A stretch of 64,000 bases of DNA, taken from assembly GCF_013409995.1 (NCBI RefSeq), contig NZ_JACCBX010000006.1:60437-124436 (forward strand), in the 5' to 3' direction. Under the pieces are notes generated by a model. That model did no database searches, was not told where the DNA came from, and saw only the letters and a program-made list of their open reading frames with translations. The position numbers and the translations under genes were made by a program. Source of the stretch: Neobacillus driksii. Lineage in GTDB: Bacteria; Bacillota; Bacilli; Bacillales; Cytobacillaceae. Position 1 is the stretch's first letter, and each line of letters begins with the position of its first letter. Below are positions 43,723 through 53,270 of this stretch, piece by piece.

Positions 43723-44838
43723 ATGAAAAAAGGAAAAAAATTTGCATCAATTTTAGGGAGTTCATTACTGATGATTGGTTTGTTAGCAGGTTGTGGGGGA
43801 AATCAAGAAGCAGCGAAAGAAACTCCGGCGGCACAAAAGGAAGCCGCTAATGGGTTAGCAGCTTTGCCGCCTTTAAAGGAAGAAAAGGTATTAGGAAAGG
43901 CAGCAGGTGTAGAAAGTCTGGAATTAACACCAGAGGAAATTGAGAAAATTAAAGCGATGAAACCATTTATTGGCTATTCTGTACACTTTGGGGACATTGC
44001 GTCAGAGAAGGTAATTGGCCAGGCGATTAAAGAGACTGTTGAATCTTTTGGCGGAAAATATGTTCAAACGGATGCACAAAGAAATTTAAATAAGCAAATG
44101 AGTGACGTTGAATCCTTAATCCTTCAAAAAGTAAATGGTGTCGTAGCGATTGGGGTAGATACAGCTGCATTTGGACCAGCAGTTAAGAAATTAAATGAAG
44201 CAAAGATTCCGATTGTCCTTGGCGGGGGGCCTCCGAACCAAGGTGAATTTACTAGTTTAGTAGATCCAGATGGATATGGCGGCGGATTTGAAGCAGGAAA
44301 AGCTTTAGTGAAAAAGCTGCAGGAAGAAGGAATTAAAAGTAAATCCTTAGCAACGATGGGTTTAAGAGCCTATATTCTAACTTGTGAACAACGAGTAAGA
44401 GGGTTCGAAGATGCCGTTCGTGAAGAAGGATATAACATTGTGGCAAGGGGTCAGTCAGATACTGCAGACCAGGCTCAGCAAGAATTTGAAAATATCTTAA
44501 CTGCACACCCTGATGTAGTCGGAGGATTTGGCGTTTATGAAACACCGGCAATAGGGATGGAAGCAGCGGTAAGAACTTCTGGACGTGATGATGTTTTTGT
44601 CGTAACACATGACTTAAGTGACCATTTAGCTCAAGGTATGGAAAAGGGAAATAAGATTGTGGTATTCACATCTTCTCAAGACTTGTATGCAGAAGGAAAA
44701 TACAAGACTTTAGCCTTGTTAAAGAAACTTGCAGGCGGCGAAGTTCCTAAATATGTAACCGTTCCAACATTACCTACTTCACCAGAGAATGTGAAAGAAC
44801 AATATAAGACAGTATTTCAAAAAACTTTAGCTGAGTAA
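43723..44838 (+). CDS. Substrate-binding lipoprotein of a second ABC importer (SBP3)
   Basis: A 371-residue exported lipoprotein with lipobox LLAGC (Cys near 25) and a Peripla_BP_4 domain from ~70. It is only distantly related to SBP1 and SBP2: the shared order is visible (SLELTPEEIEKIKAMKPFIGYSVHFG), but the binding-site segments differ (GGGPPNQGEFTSLVDPDGYGGG), so its ligand is different. It heads an operon that runs through ATPase3, permease2, a flavoprotein and FixBCXA. ATG follows AGGGGGGAAG. Confidence 0.9.
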   Translation: MKKGKKFASILGSSLLMIGLLAGCGGNQEAAKETPAAQKEAANGLAALPPLKEEKVLGKAAGVESLELTPEEIEKIKAMKPFIGYSVHFGDIASEKVIGQAIKETVESFGGKYVQTDAQRNLNKQMSDVESLILQKVNGVVAIGVDTAAFGPAVKKLNEAKIPIVLGGGPPNQGEFTSLVDPDGYGGGFEAGKALVKKLQEEGIKSKSLATMGLRAYILTCEQRVRGFEDAVREEGYNIVARGQSDTADQAQQEFENILTAHPDVVGGFGVYETPAIGMEAAVRTSGRDDVFVVTHDLSDHLAQGMEKGNKIVVFTSSQDLYAEGKYKTLALLKKLAGGEVPKYVTVPTLPTSPENVKEQYKTVFQKTLAE

Positions 44839-44856
44839 TTCGGTTAAAACTTTGTT

Positions 44857-44883
44857 TCTGGGTTAGAAAAGATCTAACCCAGA
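44857..44883 (+). other. Intercistronic stem-loop between SBP3 and ATPase3
   Basis: TCTGGGTTAGA (44857-44867) pairs perfectly with TCTAACCCAGA (44873-44883) around AAAGA. No T run follows. Confidence 0.75.
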
Positions 44884-44906
44884 GACATTTCTAGGAGGGG
44901 TAATTC

Positions 44907-46403
44907 TTGGTTCAAAATATCCTTGAAATGAAACAAATAACAAAGGTTTTTTCGGGTTTTAAGGCTGTCGATAATGTCGACTTTGACCTGAGAAAAGGAG
45001 AAGTTCATGCTTTGCTGGGTGGTAATGGAGCAGGGAAAACAACCTTAATGAAAATTCTTGCAGGAGTGTATCGCCCTGAAAACGGAAGTATTTTAATAGA
45101 TGGAAAGCAAGTACATATTAACTCAAGAAGTTCATCTCAAGAACAGGGAATTGCCATGATCTTCCAAGAGTTAAGTATATTGCCGAATCTAACTGTAGCC
45201 GGAAATTTATTTTTATCAAGAGAAAAGAAAAAGGATATCAGATTAGACGATAAACAAATGGAAAAAGAGGCACAAACGCTTCTTGAAAGTCTAGGAATGA
45301 ATTTATCCCCTTCCCAGATTGTAAAGGATTTAAGTATGGGGGAAAGGCAGCTAATCGAGATTGCAAGAGCTATCTCCAGTGATGCAAAAATAATTGTCAT
45401 GGATGAACCCACTACAGCGTTAACGCAGGATGAACAGGAAAAGCTTTTTGAGATTATTCGAACGTTAACCTCTAGAGGTACAGCCATTATATATGTATCA
45501 CATCGCATGGATGAAATCTTTGAAATATCCAATCGGCTGACCGTCCTTAGAGATGGGAAAAAAATTCACACCATACCAACTAAAGAGGCTAGCACTACAC
45601 AAATCATTAACATGATGATAGGCGATAATGAGTTGCTTTATGATACATCAGAAAAAAGCAAAAAAATCAGTAAAGAGGCAGGTCCTGTCTTACAGGTAAA
45701 CAATCTGTCAGGACAAAAATTCAGCAATTTAAGTTTTGATCTATTTAAAGGTGAAATCTTAGGAATTGCCGGGTTATTAGGCAGCGGCAGGACGGAGATT
45801 TTAAGGGCGATTTCAGGAATCGATCCAATCACCTCAGGAGCCATTCAATTAAATGGTGAGATTGTAAGGATAAAGTCGATTCATGATGCTATTCGATTAG
45901 GGATTATTATGGTCCCAGAAGATCGAAGAAATGAAGGAATCATTCCTGGTATGTCAATAAAAGAAAATGTTACCTTGACCAATCTTCCTCACCTATTCCC
46001 ACAAGGTGTCATTAAATTTAGGGAAGAGGACAGGATTGCCAAACAAAACATTGATCATTTAAACATCCGTCCTGGTGATCCAAAGAAAAAGGTTGGGAAG
46101 TTAAGTGGAGGAAATGCACAAAAGGTGGTCATTTCCAGATGTTTAAATCTGAACCCAAAAATTCTATTGCTTGATGAACCGACTCAAGGAATTGATATTG
46201 TAGCAAAAACAGAATTACAAATGTTATTTCGTCAATTAACCGAACAAGGCATGTCCATTATCGTGGTTTCTTCCGAATTACCAGAGCTTGTGTCACTGGC
46301 CGACCGTACGATCGTTCTCTATGACGGAAAGGTAAAGAAGGTACTGAAAGATTCAGAGATTACGGATAAAAATATTTTATATTATGCAACTGGGGGGGTT
46401 TAA
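44907..46403 (+). CDS. RbsA-type double ABC ATPase (ATPase3)
   Basis: A 498-residue importer ATPase with intact domain 1 (Walker A GGNGAGKTT near 38-46, signature LSMGERQ near 142, Walker B IVMDEPTTAL near 165) and the family's weaker domain 2 (GLLGSGRTE, LSGGNAQK, LLLDEPTQGID). Start is TTG 44907, 6 nt after AGGAGGGG. Its stop is directly followed by the permease ATG. Works with SBP3 and permease2. Confidence 0.92.
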   Translation: MVQNILEMKQITKVFSGFKAVDNVDFDLRKGEVHALLGGNGAGKTTLMKILAGVYRPENGSILIDGKQVHINSRSSSQEQGIAMIFQELSILPNLTVAGNLFLSREKKKDIRLDDKQMEKEAQTLLESLGMNLSPSQIVKDLSMGERQLIEIARAISSDAKIIVMDEPTTALTQDEQEKLFEIIRTLTSRGTAIIYVSHRMDEIFEISNRLTVLRDGKKIHTIPTKEASTTQIINMMIGDNELLYDTSEKSKKISKEAGPVLQVNNLSGQKFSNLSFDLFKGEILGIAGLLGSGRTEILRAISGIDPITSGAIQLNGEIVRIKSIHDAIRLGIIMVPEDRRNEGIIPGMSIKENVTLTNLPHLFPQGVIKFREEDRIAKQNIDHLNIRPGDPKKKVGKLSGGNAQKVVISRCLNLNPKILLLDEPTQGIDIVAKTELQMLFRQLTEQGMSIIVVSSELPELVSLADRTIVLYDGKVKKVLKDSEITDKNILYYATGGV

Positions 46404-47405
46404 ATGAGTTTAGGAGTAGAAAGACAATCCATCAATTCAAAAACGAATAACAAAAAGGCTTTACAGATAGGAAAAATGTTAACCTCATCACAAGCCATTA
46501 TATTTATAGGGCTTATAATACTAGCGTTTGTCTTTAGCTATCTTTCTCCTTATTTTTTGACCTTTAGTAATTTTATGAATATCATTCGTCAAATGGCAAT
46601 GATTGCAATTGTGGCTTTTGGGATGACGTATGTCATCATTGCTGGAGAAATTGACTTATCAGTTGGATCCATTATTGGAATTACTGGAATGTTTGCGGCG
46701 ATCACACTTCAAAAAGGGATGGATCCCATTCTGGTAATCTCTTTATCTCTTGTTTTAGGTGCGTTGATTGGGTTATTTAATGGGATGATGGTCGTAAAGG
46801 TTCGGGTTACAGCCTTTTTAGCCACATTAGTTACCATGTCTGTATTAAGGGGGCTTTCGTTAGCGTCAAGTCCTGGTTCAGCACCGATTACGATTAACTC
46901 GTCTACGTATGTTGATTTAACAACCATGAATATTGGACCGATCCCGGTTGTCTTAATCTATCTTGCTGCGATTCTAATTATGGCCCATTTCACTTTAAAC
47001 AGAACTGTTTTTGGGAGACATATTTATGCAACTGGCGGCGGTCCGATTGCAGCTTCACTAGCTGGAGTGAATGTTGGTAGAGTAAAAATTATGGTTTTCG
47101 TTATTTGCGGTTTCCTATCAGCATTTAGCGGGGTTGTTTTATCCGGGCGTCTATCAGCAGGTCTTCCGGATTCCGGTACAGGCTGGGAACTTGATGCGAT
47201 TGCCGCAGTCGTATTGGGAGGAACAAAGTTTAGCGGAGGTCAAGGTACTGTTCTTGGAACTCTCGGCGGTGCCCTTATCATTGGCGTACTAAGTAATGGT
47301 TTAACTCTATTAGGTATGACCTATGCCTATCAATTGATGATTAAGGGTGCGATTATTGGATTGGCGGTCATCTTAGATATTTGGGTTCGTAGAGAAGAAG
47401 CTTAA
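46404..47405 (+). CDS. RbsC-type ABC importer permease (permease2)
   Basis: A 333-residue membrane protein with 8-10 helices; conserved GEIDLSVGSIIGITGMFAA near 85-103, VRVTAFLATLVTMSVLRG near 130, and AAVVLGGTKFSGGQGT near 270. It begins at the base after the ATPase3 stop and uses a GGGGGGG ribosome site inside that gene. The flavoprotein gene follows 35 nt later, so the importer and the redox enzymes share a transcript. Confidence 0.92.
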   Translation: MSLGVERQSINSKTNNKKALQIGKMLTSSQAIIFIGLIILAFVFSYLSPYFLTFSNFMNIIRQMAMIAIVAFGMTYVIIAGEIDLSVGSIIGITGMFAAITLQKGMDPILVISLSLVLGALIGLFNGMMVVKVRVTAFLATLVTMSVLRGLSLASSPGSAPITINSSTYVDLTTMNIGPIPVVLIYLAAILIMAHFTLNRTVFGRHIYATGGGPIAASLAGVNVGRVKIMVFVICGFLSAFSGVVLSGRLSAGLPDSGTGWELDAIAAVVLGGTKFSGGQGTVLGTLGGALIIGVLSNGLTLLGMTYAYQLMIKGAIIGLAVILDIWVRREEA

Positions 47406-47440
47406 GAGTTTCTAACACTTTTAAAAATGGAGGCTTTGTA

Positions 47441-49390
47441 ATGAGTCAGTTTGATTATCTATTTACACCATTTAAAATTGGAAACGTGACCGTAAAAAAT
47501 AGAATCGTCTTCCTACCGCATTTTAATGCTCTATGTAATGAAGATGGAATGCCTTCAGAACGGGATGCGTACTACTTTGCTGAGCGCGCGAAGGGTGGTG
47601 CTGGATTAATTATCATGTATGCGATAGCTGCTACCCGTTCAGGAAAAATGTCAGAACGGTTCATTCACGGATGGGATCCGAAAATTATTCCTGCATTAAG
47701 TAAATACGCAGACCTTGTTCACGAACATGGCTCGAAAATTTTTGGGCAAATCAACCATGGCGGTCATACGACTTTAGTGAATCCGCCGCAACTTTTAATG
47801 GCCCCAACACAAATGCCTGAGCCTTCCAGCCCGTTCAATACAAAAGAAATGGAATTGGAAGATATACAAGAAGTAATTGAAGGTTTTGCGAAAACCGCAC
47901 TTCACTTTAAGCAAGCTGGTTTTGATGGAGTAGAAATAAAAGTAGCCCATGATGGTCTCTTACGCTCGTTTGTTTCCGAGTATTTCAACCGTCGTACCGA
48001 CCAATATGGCGGTTCTTTTGAGAATCGGCTTCGGTTACCGATGGAAATCATCCAAGCCATTAGGAATGAAGTAGGGAATGACTTCCCGCTTGGCATTCGC
48101 CTTTGTCTGGATGAATTCACTGCTTGGGGATATGACCTCGAGTATGGTATAGAGCTGGCGAAAGCATTTGAGGAAACAGGACAAGTTACGTATATCAATA
48201 CTGATGCAGGCACTTTCTCTAGTTTTTATATGGAAATTCCTCCTGCTTCTGTACCTGCTGGATTTGCTGTCTATATGGGAGCAGCCCTTAAAGAAGTGAT
48301 TAATCTGCCGATAATTGCTTTTGGACGTATCAATGACCCGATTCAAGCAGAAAAGGTTCTAGCAGACGGACATGCCGATTTGGTAGGTATGGCTCGGGCA
48401 TTAATCGCCGATCCGGAGCTTCCTAACAAAGCCTTGCAAGGTGAGGTAGAAGACATTCGAAACTGTATTGCTTGTAATGATGGTTGTATCTATCAAGTCA
48501 TGCAGGACAAGGCAATTCGTTGTATTCATAATCCGGCAGTAGGCAAGGAACGGGAACTTGGAATCGGAACGTTGCTGCAAGCGGATAAGAAAAAATCAAT
48601 TGTGGTTGTCGGCGGTGGTGCAGCCGGCTTGAAGGTGAGTGAAATTGCTGCGTTAAGAGGCCATAAGGTGACGCTCATTGAGAAAAATGACAAATTGGGC
48701 GGGCAAGTGCTATTAGGAAGTAAGCTCCCATTCAGAGATCAATTCCAAGGGGTTACCTCTCATTTAATCAAGCGTGTTCAATCACTTGGTGTGGAGATTA
48801 TGTACAATACTGAAGCAGCTGAAAATACAGTAATGAATCTTAATCCAGATGCCGTCATCATTGCGACTGGGTCACGTCCATTGGGTTTAGATATACCTGG
48901 AGCGGACCAAGAAAATGTTTACAATGTATATGATGTGATCGAAGGTAATGCTGAAGTAGGCGATAGAGTATTATTTATCGATTATAACGGGCATTACAAA
49001 GCGGCAGGAGTAGTAGAACTGCTGGCAACACAAGACAAACATGTAAATGTTGTTACACCAATGTCCTTTGTTGGTGAAAATTTAGAACCAGGCAATAGGG
49101 TTATGCTTTATCAACGCATTATGGCATTGGATGTAGAAATGACACCGCACTATGAAGTAACAGCCATCGAAGGTGATAGCGCAACCATTAAAAACTGTTA
49201 TACCGAAGAAGAAGTGACAATTGATGGGTATGATACATTTGTTTATGCGAACCATAATTCTTCTATTGCTGAGTTGTATTTTGCACTTAAAGGCAAATGC
49301 CCAGAAGTATACCGTGTTGGCGATAGTGTTTCTCCAAGGATGATTGAACAAGTCATTTGGGAAGCAGAGGAGCTCGGCCGCGCACTTTAA
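47441..49390 (+). CDS. Old-Yellow-Enzyme-type Fe-S flavoprotein (2,4-dienoyl-CoA reductase/TMADH-like)
   Basis: A 649-residue cytoplasmic flavoenzyme. N-terminal FMN TIM barrel (~1-330; FKIGNVTVKNRIV, NRRTDQYGGSFENR near 185), 4Fe-4S ligands CxxCxxxC...C in CIACNDGC and RCIHNP (~345-366), and C-terminal FAD/NAD domain (VVVGGGAAGLKVSEIAA near 388). The segment that usually reads EIHGAHGYL is EIKVAHDGLL here, so the active site resembles the amine dehydrogenase/demethylase branch more than enoate reductases. Coupling to a FixABCX complex suggests it exchanges electrons with that ETF. Substrate unknown: a reducible enone or an N-methyl compound are both possible. Confidence 0.82.
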   Translation: MSQFDYLFTPFKIGNVTVKNRIVFLPHFNALCNEDGMPSERDAYYFAERAKGGAGLIIMYAIAATRSGKMSERFIHGWDPKIIPALSKYADLVHEHGSKIFGQINHGGHTTLVNPPQLLMAPTQMPEPSSPFNTKEMELEDIQEVIEGFAKTALHFKQAGFDGVEIKVAHDGLLRSFVSEYFNRRTDQYGGSFENRLRLPMEIIQAIRNEVGNDFPLGIRLCLDEFTAWGYDLEYGIELAKAFEETGQVTYINTDAGTFSSFYMEIPPASVPAGFAVYMGAALKEVINLPIIAFGRINDPIQAEKVLADGHADLVGMARALIADPELPNKALQGEVEDIRNCIACNDGCIYQVMQDKAIRCIHNPAVGKERELGIGTLLQADKKKSIVVVGGGAAGLKVSEIAALRGHKVTLIEKNDKLGGQVLLGSKLPFRDQFQGVTSHLIKRVQSLGVEIMYNTEAAENTVMNLNPDAVIIATGSRPLGLDIPGADQENVYNVYDVIEGNAEVGDRVLFIDYNGHYKAAGVVELLATQDKHVNVVTPMSFVGENLEPGNRVMLYQRIMALDVEMTPHYEVTAIEGDSATIKNCYTEEEVTIDGYDTFVYANHNSSIAELYFALKGKCPEVYRVGDSVSPRMIEQVIWEAEELGRAL

Positions 49391-49415
49391 AGGACTGCCA
49401 TAAGGGGAGATTACG

Positions 49416-50399
49416 ATGATGAATAATGTCCTTGTTTTTCTCGAAGGGGAAGAAGGAAAAATAACGGAAGACAGTAAAAATGTGCTGAAGGATGCTAAAA
49501 AACTATCCGATCAATTAGGTGGTACCTTAATTGGTACCGCCTACCGTGAAACGATTTCTCAGCTGCAATTAAACTCTGCGGGGGTGGATGAGTACTGGGA
49601 GATTCCCTTTACAAAGTATGAGGATCCATGTGGACAGTTAGCAGGAGAAGCAGTTAAGGAAATAGGAACATGCTCAAAAGTTGGGCTTATATTAGCTATT
49701 AATAATTTGCTTGGTGAAAGTTTATTGGGGACAGCGGCTGCCACTTTGAACGGTATATTTTTTCATTCTTGCAGACAAGTATCAATTGATAAAAATATAT
49801 TTAAAATTCATCAAACAACCTATTCCGGGAAGGTAGATGAAATACGCACCATGATGAGAGGAACAGCCGTCTGCTTAGCAACGATTATCCCAAGTGGTAC
49901 GGGCAGAAAAAGCCCACTTGGTCGAAATAAAAAAGTCGAGCCCAAGCAAATACAAGAGATGAGCGGTGCCATTGCCCCTAAAATTGTGGATTTGTTTAAG
50001 GCGAACCCAGAAGAAATTAACCTAACGGAAGCCGAATTAATCGTTGCGATGGGTGACGGCATTGCGACCGAAAAAGGATATAAGCTGGTTTCAAAGTTTG
50101 CTAAGCTTATCGGTGCCACGCTCGGTGCAAGTCGTGTAGTAGTGGACAATGGCTTTCTTCCGCATAGCGGGCTCATTGGTTTAACAGGGAGTATTGTCGC
50201 TCCTAAGATTTATATAGGGGTTGGTGTTTCTGGAGCACCGCACCATCTCATTGGTATTAAGGAGTCGGGGGTTATAGTGGGAATTAATGCAAATCCAAAC
50301 GCTCCTTTATTAAAAGCTGCGGATATTGCGATTATAGGTGATGCTTATGAAGTCTTACCTGCATTAATTGAAGAACTAGGGGGTGAACAGGTTGTCTAA
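49416..50399 (+). CDS. fixB: Electron transfer flavoprotein alpha subunit (FixB)
   Basis: A 327-residue ETF alpha subunit holding FAD. The C-terminal half has the ETF-alpha signature (LIGLTGSIVAPKIYIGVGVSGAPHHLIGI, shown by position ~252-280, then AINANPNAPL-like GINANPNAPLLKAADIAIIGD). The N-terminal half is the weaker nucleotide-binding-like domain. ATG at 49416 follows TAAGGGGA. The gene is followed by fixC, fixX and fixA, and lies 25 nt after the flavoprotein gene. Confidence 0.9.
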   Translation: MMNNVLVFLEGEEGKITEDSKNVLKDAKKLSDQLGGTLIGTAYRETISQLQLNSAGVDEYWEIPFTKYEDPCGQLAGEAVKEIGTCSKVGLILAINNLLGESLLGTAAATLNGIFFHSCRQVSIDKNIFKIHQTTYSGKVDEIRTMMRGTAVCLATIIPSGTGRKSPLGRNKKVEPKQIQEMSGAIAPKIVDLFKANPEEINLTEAELIVAMGDGIATEKGYKLVSKFAKLIGATLGASRVVVDNGFLPHSGLIGLTGSIVAPKIYIGVGVSGAPHHLIGIKESGVIVGINANPNAPLLKAADIAIIGDAYEVLPALIEELGGEQVV

Positions 50400-51690
50400 T
50401 AAATTCGACGTCATCATTGTAGGTGCTGGGTTGGCAGGTATTGCTGCGGCTATCGAAATCGCACGTGAGGGATTAGCTGTATGTATCATCGAACGAGCCA
50501 TTATCCCTGGGGAAAAGAATGTAACAGGCGGTGTATTATTTTCTAGTGTCCTCGATGATTTTATTCCGGATTGGAAAAATGAAGCCCCGATTGAACGGTG
50601 GGTGGCCAAAAAAGGATTAGGGATGGTTTCGGAGAAATCTCTTTCCTTAATGCAGTTTGAAGTAGAAAAAGAATTAGAGGATAAAAAAGCTTTTACGGTA
50701 AATAGAAATGCATTTGATAGCTGGTTTGCCCAAAAGGCGGAAGAAGCGGGAGCCACTTTATTAACAAATACTTTGGTTGAAGATCTCATTATTGAAGAAG
50801 GTTTTGTAAAAGGAGTTAAAACACACCACTCTGATGGTTACTTAGAAGCTGATATTGTTATCTGTGCGGATGGGGTTAATTCCTTACTTGCAAAAAAGGC
50901 GGGGTTGAGAAAACGAGATGTATTACCAAAGGAAATTGGTTTAGGAATTAAGGAGATTGTGTCACTGCCTGTCAATACGATTAATGAACGTTTTGGAATC
51001 AGAGAAAACGAAGGATGCGCTTACGAGTTTGTCGGTAATTTTTTAAATGGAGTATTTGGAGGGGCCTTCCTCTATACCAACAGAGATACTTTATCTATTG
51101 GAGTTGTGGTGAATTTAGGTTCCGTGGGCGATACTTCAACAAATGCCAGATCCATTTTAGAAAATTTTAAGAATCAGCCGCAAATTAAAAAACTAATTGA
51201 AGGAGCAAGTTTAGTAGAATATAGTGCACACTTGGTACCCGAGATTGGCCTAGATATGGTTCCTGATTTATATGGTAATGGAATTTTAGTAGCGGGGGAT
51301 GCAGCAGGATTTGTCGTTAATAATGGTTTCAGCATACAGGGGATGAACTATGCGATCGCTTCCGGAATAGAAGCTGGGAAAACGGCAGTAGAGGCGATAA
51401 GAACGGGAGATGTATCAACAAAACAATTAGCCTCTTATAAAACTAAAATCGATAAATCGTTTGTCGGTAAAAATCTTAAAAAGTATCGAAAAACCCATAA
51501 AGTCTTAGGGAACCCACGAATGGGCAATCAATATCCTGCCGTTATGGAAGGGATCGCAAAAAAGTTGTTTGGCTTTGATGATGAAATTCAACCAAATATA
51601 GCGGAAGCCGTAAAAAGTACTATACGAGGTAATAATGTATCCACATGGCAGTTAATGAAAGACGGATTTGATGTTTGGAGGTACATGTAA
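50392..51690 (+). CDS. fixC: FixC-type flavoprotein:quinone oxidoreductase
   Basis: A 432-residue FAD protein of the GGR/FixC/ETF-QO family: GAGLAGIAAAIEIAREG near 10-26, and the second FAD motif GILVAGDAAGFVVNNGF near 300. In FixABCX it takes one electron branch from the ETF to quinone, with FixX. TTG 50392 is favoured because GGGGGTG lies 7 nt upstream, while the GTG at 50383 is part of that site. It overlaps fixB by 8 nt. Confidence 0.88.
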   Translation: MSNKFDVIIVGAGLAGIAAAIEIAREGLAVCIIERAIIPGEKNVTGGVLFSSVLDDFIPDWKNEAPIERWVAKKGLGMVSEKSLSLMQFEVEKELEDKKAFTVNRNAFDSWFAQKAEEAGATLLTNTLVEDLIIEEGFVKGVKTHHSDGYLEADIVICADGVNSLLAKKAGLRKRDVLPKEIGLGIKEIVSLPVNTINERFGIRENEGCAYEFVGNFLNGVFGGAFLYTNRDTLSIGVVVNLGSVGDTSTNARSILENFKNQPQIKKLIEGASLVEYSAHLVPEIGLDMVPDLYGNGILVAGDAAGFVVNNGFSIQGMNYAIASGIEAGKTAVEAIRTGDVSTKQLASYKTKIDKSFVGKNLKKYRKTHKVLGNPRMGNQYPAVMEGIAKKLFGFDDEIQPNIAEAVKSTIRGNNVSTWQLMKDGFDVWRYM

Positions 51691-51692
51691 AC

Positions 51693-51965
51693 ATGGATAT
51701 AACTGAAAAACTATTACGCGTTAATTTTTCTACAGATGAAACACCGCATATTAAAGTCAATACCTCGATTTGTGACACAACATGCAGCATGAAAGTTTGC
51801 CTTAATATCTGCCCGGCTGAACGGTTTACGTTAGAATCAGAAAAATTAAGATTTGTTGTTGATGGCTGTTTAGAATGTGGTGCTTGCCGCATTTCTTGTG
51901 ACACTGGAGCAGTTACCTGGTCCTATCCACGCGGGGGAGCTGGGGTACGTTTCCGGCTGGGATAA
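51693..51965 (+). CDS. fixX: FixX-type ferredoxin-like protein
   Basis: A 90-residue iron-sulfur protein with Cys pattern CDTTCSMKVCLNICP and CLECGACRISC, ligands for two clusters as in FixX. It is the small partner of FixC. ATG 51693 lies 11 nt after GGAGG; an in-frame TTG at 51675 would include the ribosome site. The next gene starts 31 nt later. Confidence 0.87.
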   Translation: MDITEKLLRVNFSTDETPHIKVNTSICDTTCSMKVCLNICPAERFTLESEKLRFVVDGCLECGACRISCDTGAVTWSYPRGGAGVRFRLG

Positions 51966-51996
51966 AAATCATGCCATAGAGAAAGGACGATTAAGA

Positions 51997-52824
51997 TTGA
52001 ATATCGCTGTCTTAATTCGGGAAAAAATAGATCCTGTTGGAAATCCAATTTTTTCAGAAGATAACAAAACAATAAGCCATTTAAATAAGATTCTATCATT
52101 AGATGATTCAGATCTTGCAGCTATGAAGACAGCAGCTAAACTGAAAAATCAAAATCCTAATTCTACTATTCACGTATTTTATATAGGTAATAATCAATAT
52201 ATGCTGCGGAGTGTATTAGCTTTAGGGGCGGATCAAGCAGAATTGATAAAGTTAAAAGATGGTAAGCAAATGTTTGAGATTGTGCAGTTGATTGATCAAT
52301 TGATGAGTGAGAAAAAATTTGATCTGATTTTATCGGGACAACAGGGTGCGGGTACAAATGGTGCAGGGGCGACTCTTGCCTCTCTAGCAGGTGCAACTTT
52401 AATAACAGCTGCCATTTTCCTTGAGCAACTAAAAGATGGCACCGGTGTTGCTACACGTACTCTTGGCAGAGGTCAACGACAAAAGGTTACCTTTACTTTC
52501 CCGGCATTTGTGATGTGTGATGGTACCATGAATATTGAGGAAGTTTCTTCGGTTCCCCATTTACTTAGTGGAGCTAAAATCAGGATTAAAGAACATGAGT
52601 TTAGAATTCCTAATAAATCAGAACGGTTAACACTTCAAATTCCAAGCCCGAGACCCAAAAAAATCTTTATGCCTGATAGTAAGGGCGGGGCAAGCAACAG
52701 ACTTAAACAAATATTATCTGGCGGGGTAAAGCAACGAAACTTGGATCGATTAGTAGGAGAACCAAAAGAAATAGCACAGCAATTTATTAACTTTTTAAAA
52801 AAGGAGGAAATCATCCCTAAATAA
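51997..52824 (+). CDS. fixA: Electron transfer flavoprotein beta subunit (FixA)
   Basis: A 275-residue ETF beta subunit, which in bifurcating ETFs binds the FAD that splits hydride electrons. Family traits are LNKILSLDDSDLAAMKTAAKLK near 25-50 and the LILSGQQGAGTNGAGATLASLAGA segment (105-130), equivalent to the usual GxQAxDxDxxQvgpxlA. TTG 51997 follows GAAAGGA by 9 nt; the longer frame to 51877 overlaps fixX out of frame. The gene order B-C-X-A differs from the classic fixABCX. A terminator follows. Confidence 0.82.
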   Translation: MNIAVLIREKIDPVGNPIFSEDNKTISHLNKILSLDDSDLAAMKTAAKLKNQNPNSTIHVFYIGNNQYMLRSVLALGADQAELIKLKDGKQMFEIVQLIDQLMSEKKFDLILSGQQGAGTNGAGATLASLAGATLITAAIFLEQLKDGTGVATRTLGRGQRQKVTFTFPAFVMCDGTMNIEEVSSVPHLLSGAKIRIKEHEFRIPNKSERLTLQIPSPRPKKIFMPDSKGGASNRLKQILSGGVKQRNLDRLVGEPKEIAQQFINFLKKEEIIPK

Positions 52825-52866
52825 AAGGTTTCGAGACTAAAAGAAGCTTCTGTAATCCTTAACGAA

Positions 52867-52913
52867 AAAAAGCCTAATTTTCCAAAAAGAAGGAAGGTTA
52901 GAGCTTTTTTTTT
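52867..52913 (+). terminator. Terminator of the SBP3-FixBCXA operon
   Basis: AAAAGCCTAATTTTCC pairs with GGAAGGTTAGAGCTTTT around AAAAAGAA, ending in nine T. Confidence 0.8.
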
Positions 52914-53057
52914 AGGTATTCAAGATAGTCATATGATATTAGCAAGATAGTTTGGTTTCGGAGCTTCCTAATGGTGTTAGTTTTATTTATGGAAAATTAT
53001 TAAAGGTCAAAATGTGTCCGATTACAAGAGAGAGATCATAGTACAAACGAAATAGGC

Positions 53058-53270
53058 ATGATTTGTAGGGAGCGTATGCGACTCCAATTGATCAATCGCG
53101 GTGAGTATGCAGAGGAAAAGCGCAATGCAGGGAAAATCACTTTTCATGATGCAGTTATTCCTGGAAATCGAGCGATAGAATCTGCAGGCGAAGCAGCCAT
53201 CATGACTTTTATTAGGTTTCTAACGTCGTCGGAGGCCATGGAGGTTTCAAAAGATAATGGAGCGGTCAGA
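53058..53270 (+). pseudogene. Remnant of an ABC substrate-binding protein C-terminus
   Basis: The frame reads FHDAVIPGNRAIESAGEAAI, then MTFIRFLTSSEAMEVSKDNG, the form of the last helices of ModA/WtpA-like binding proteins (family FL-S-EA---K--G pattern). No signal peptide or N-terminal domain is present and the frame runs into an unrelated fragment. I read it as a decayed piece rather than the 86-codon gene it superficially forms. Confidence 0.45.
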
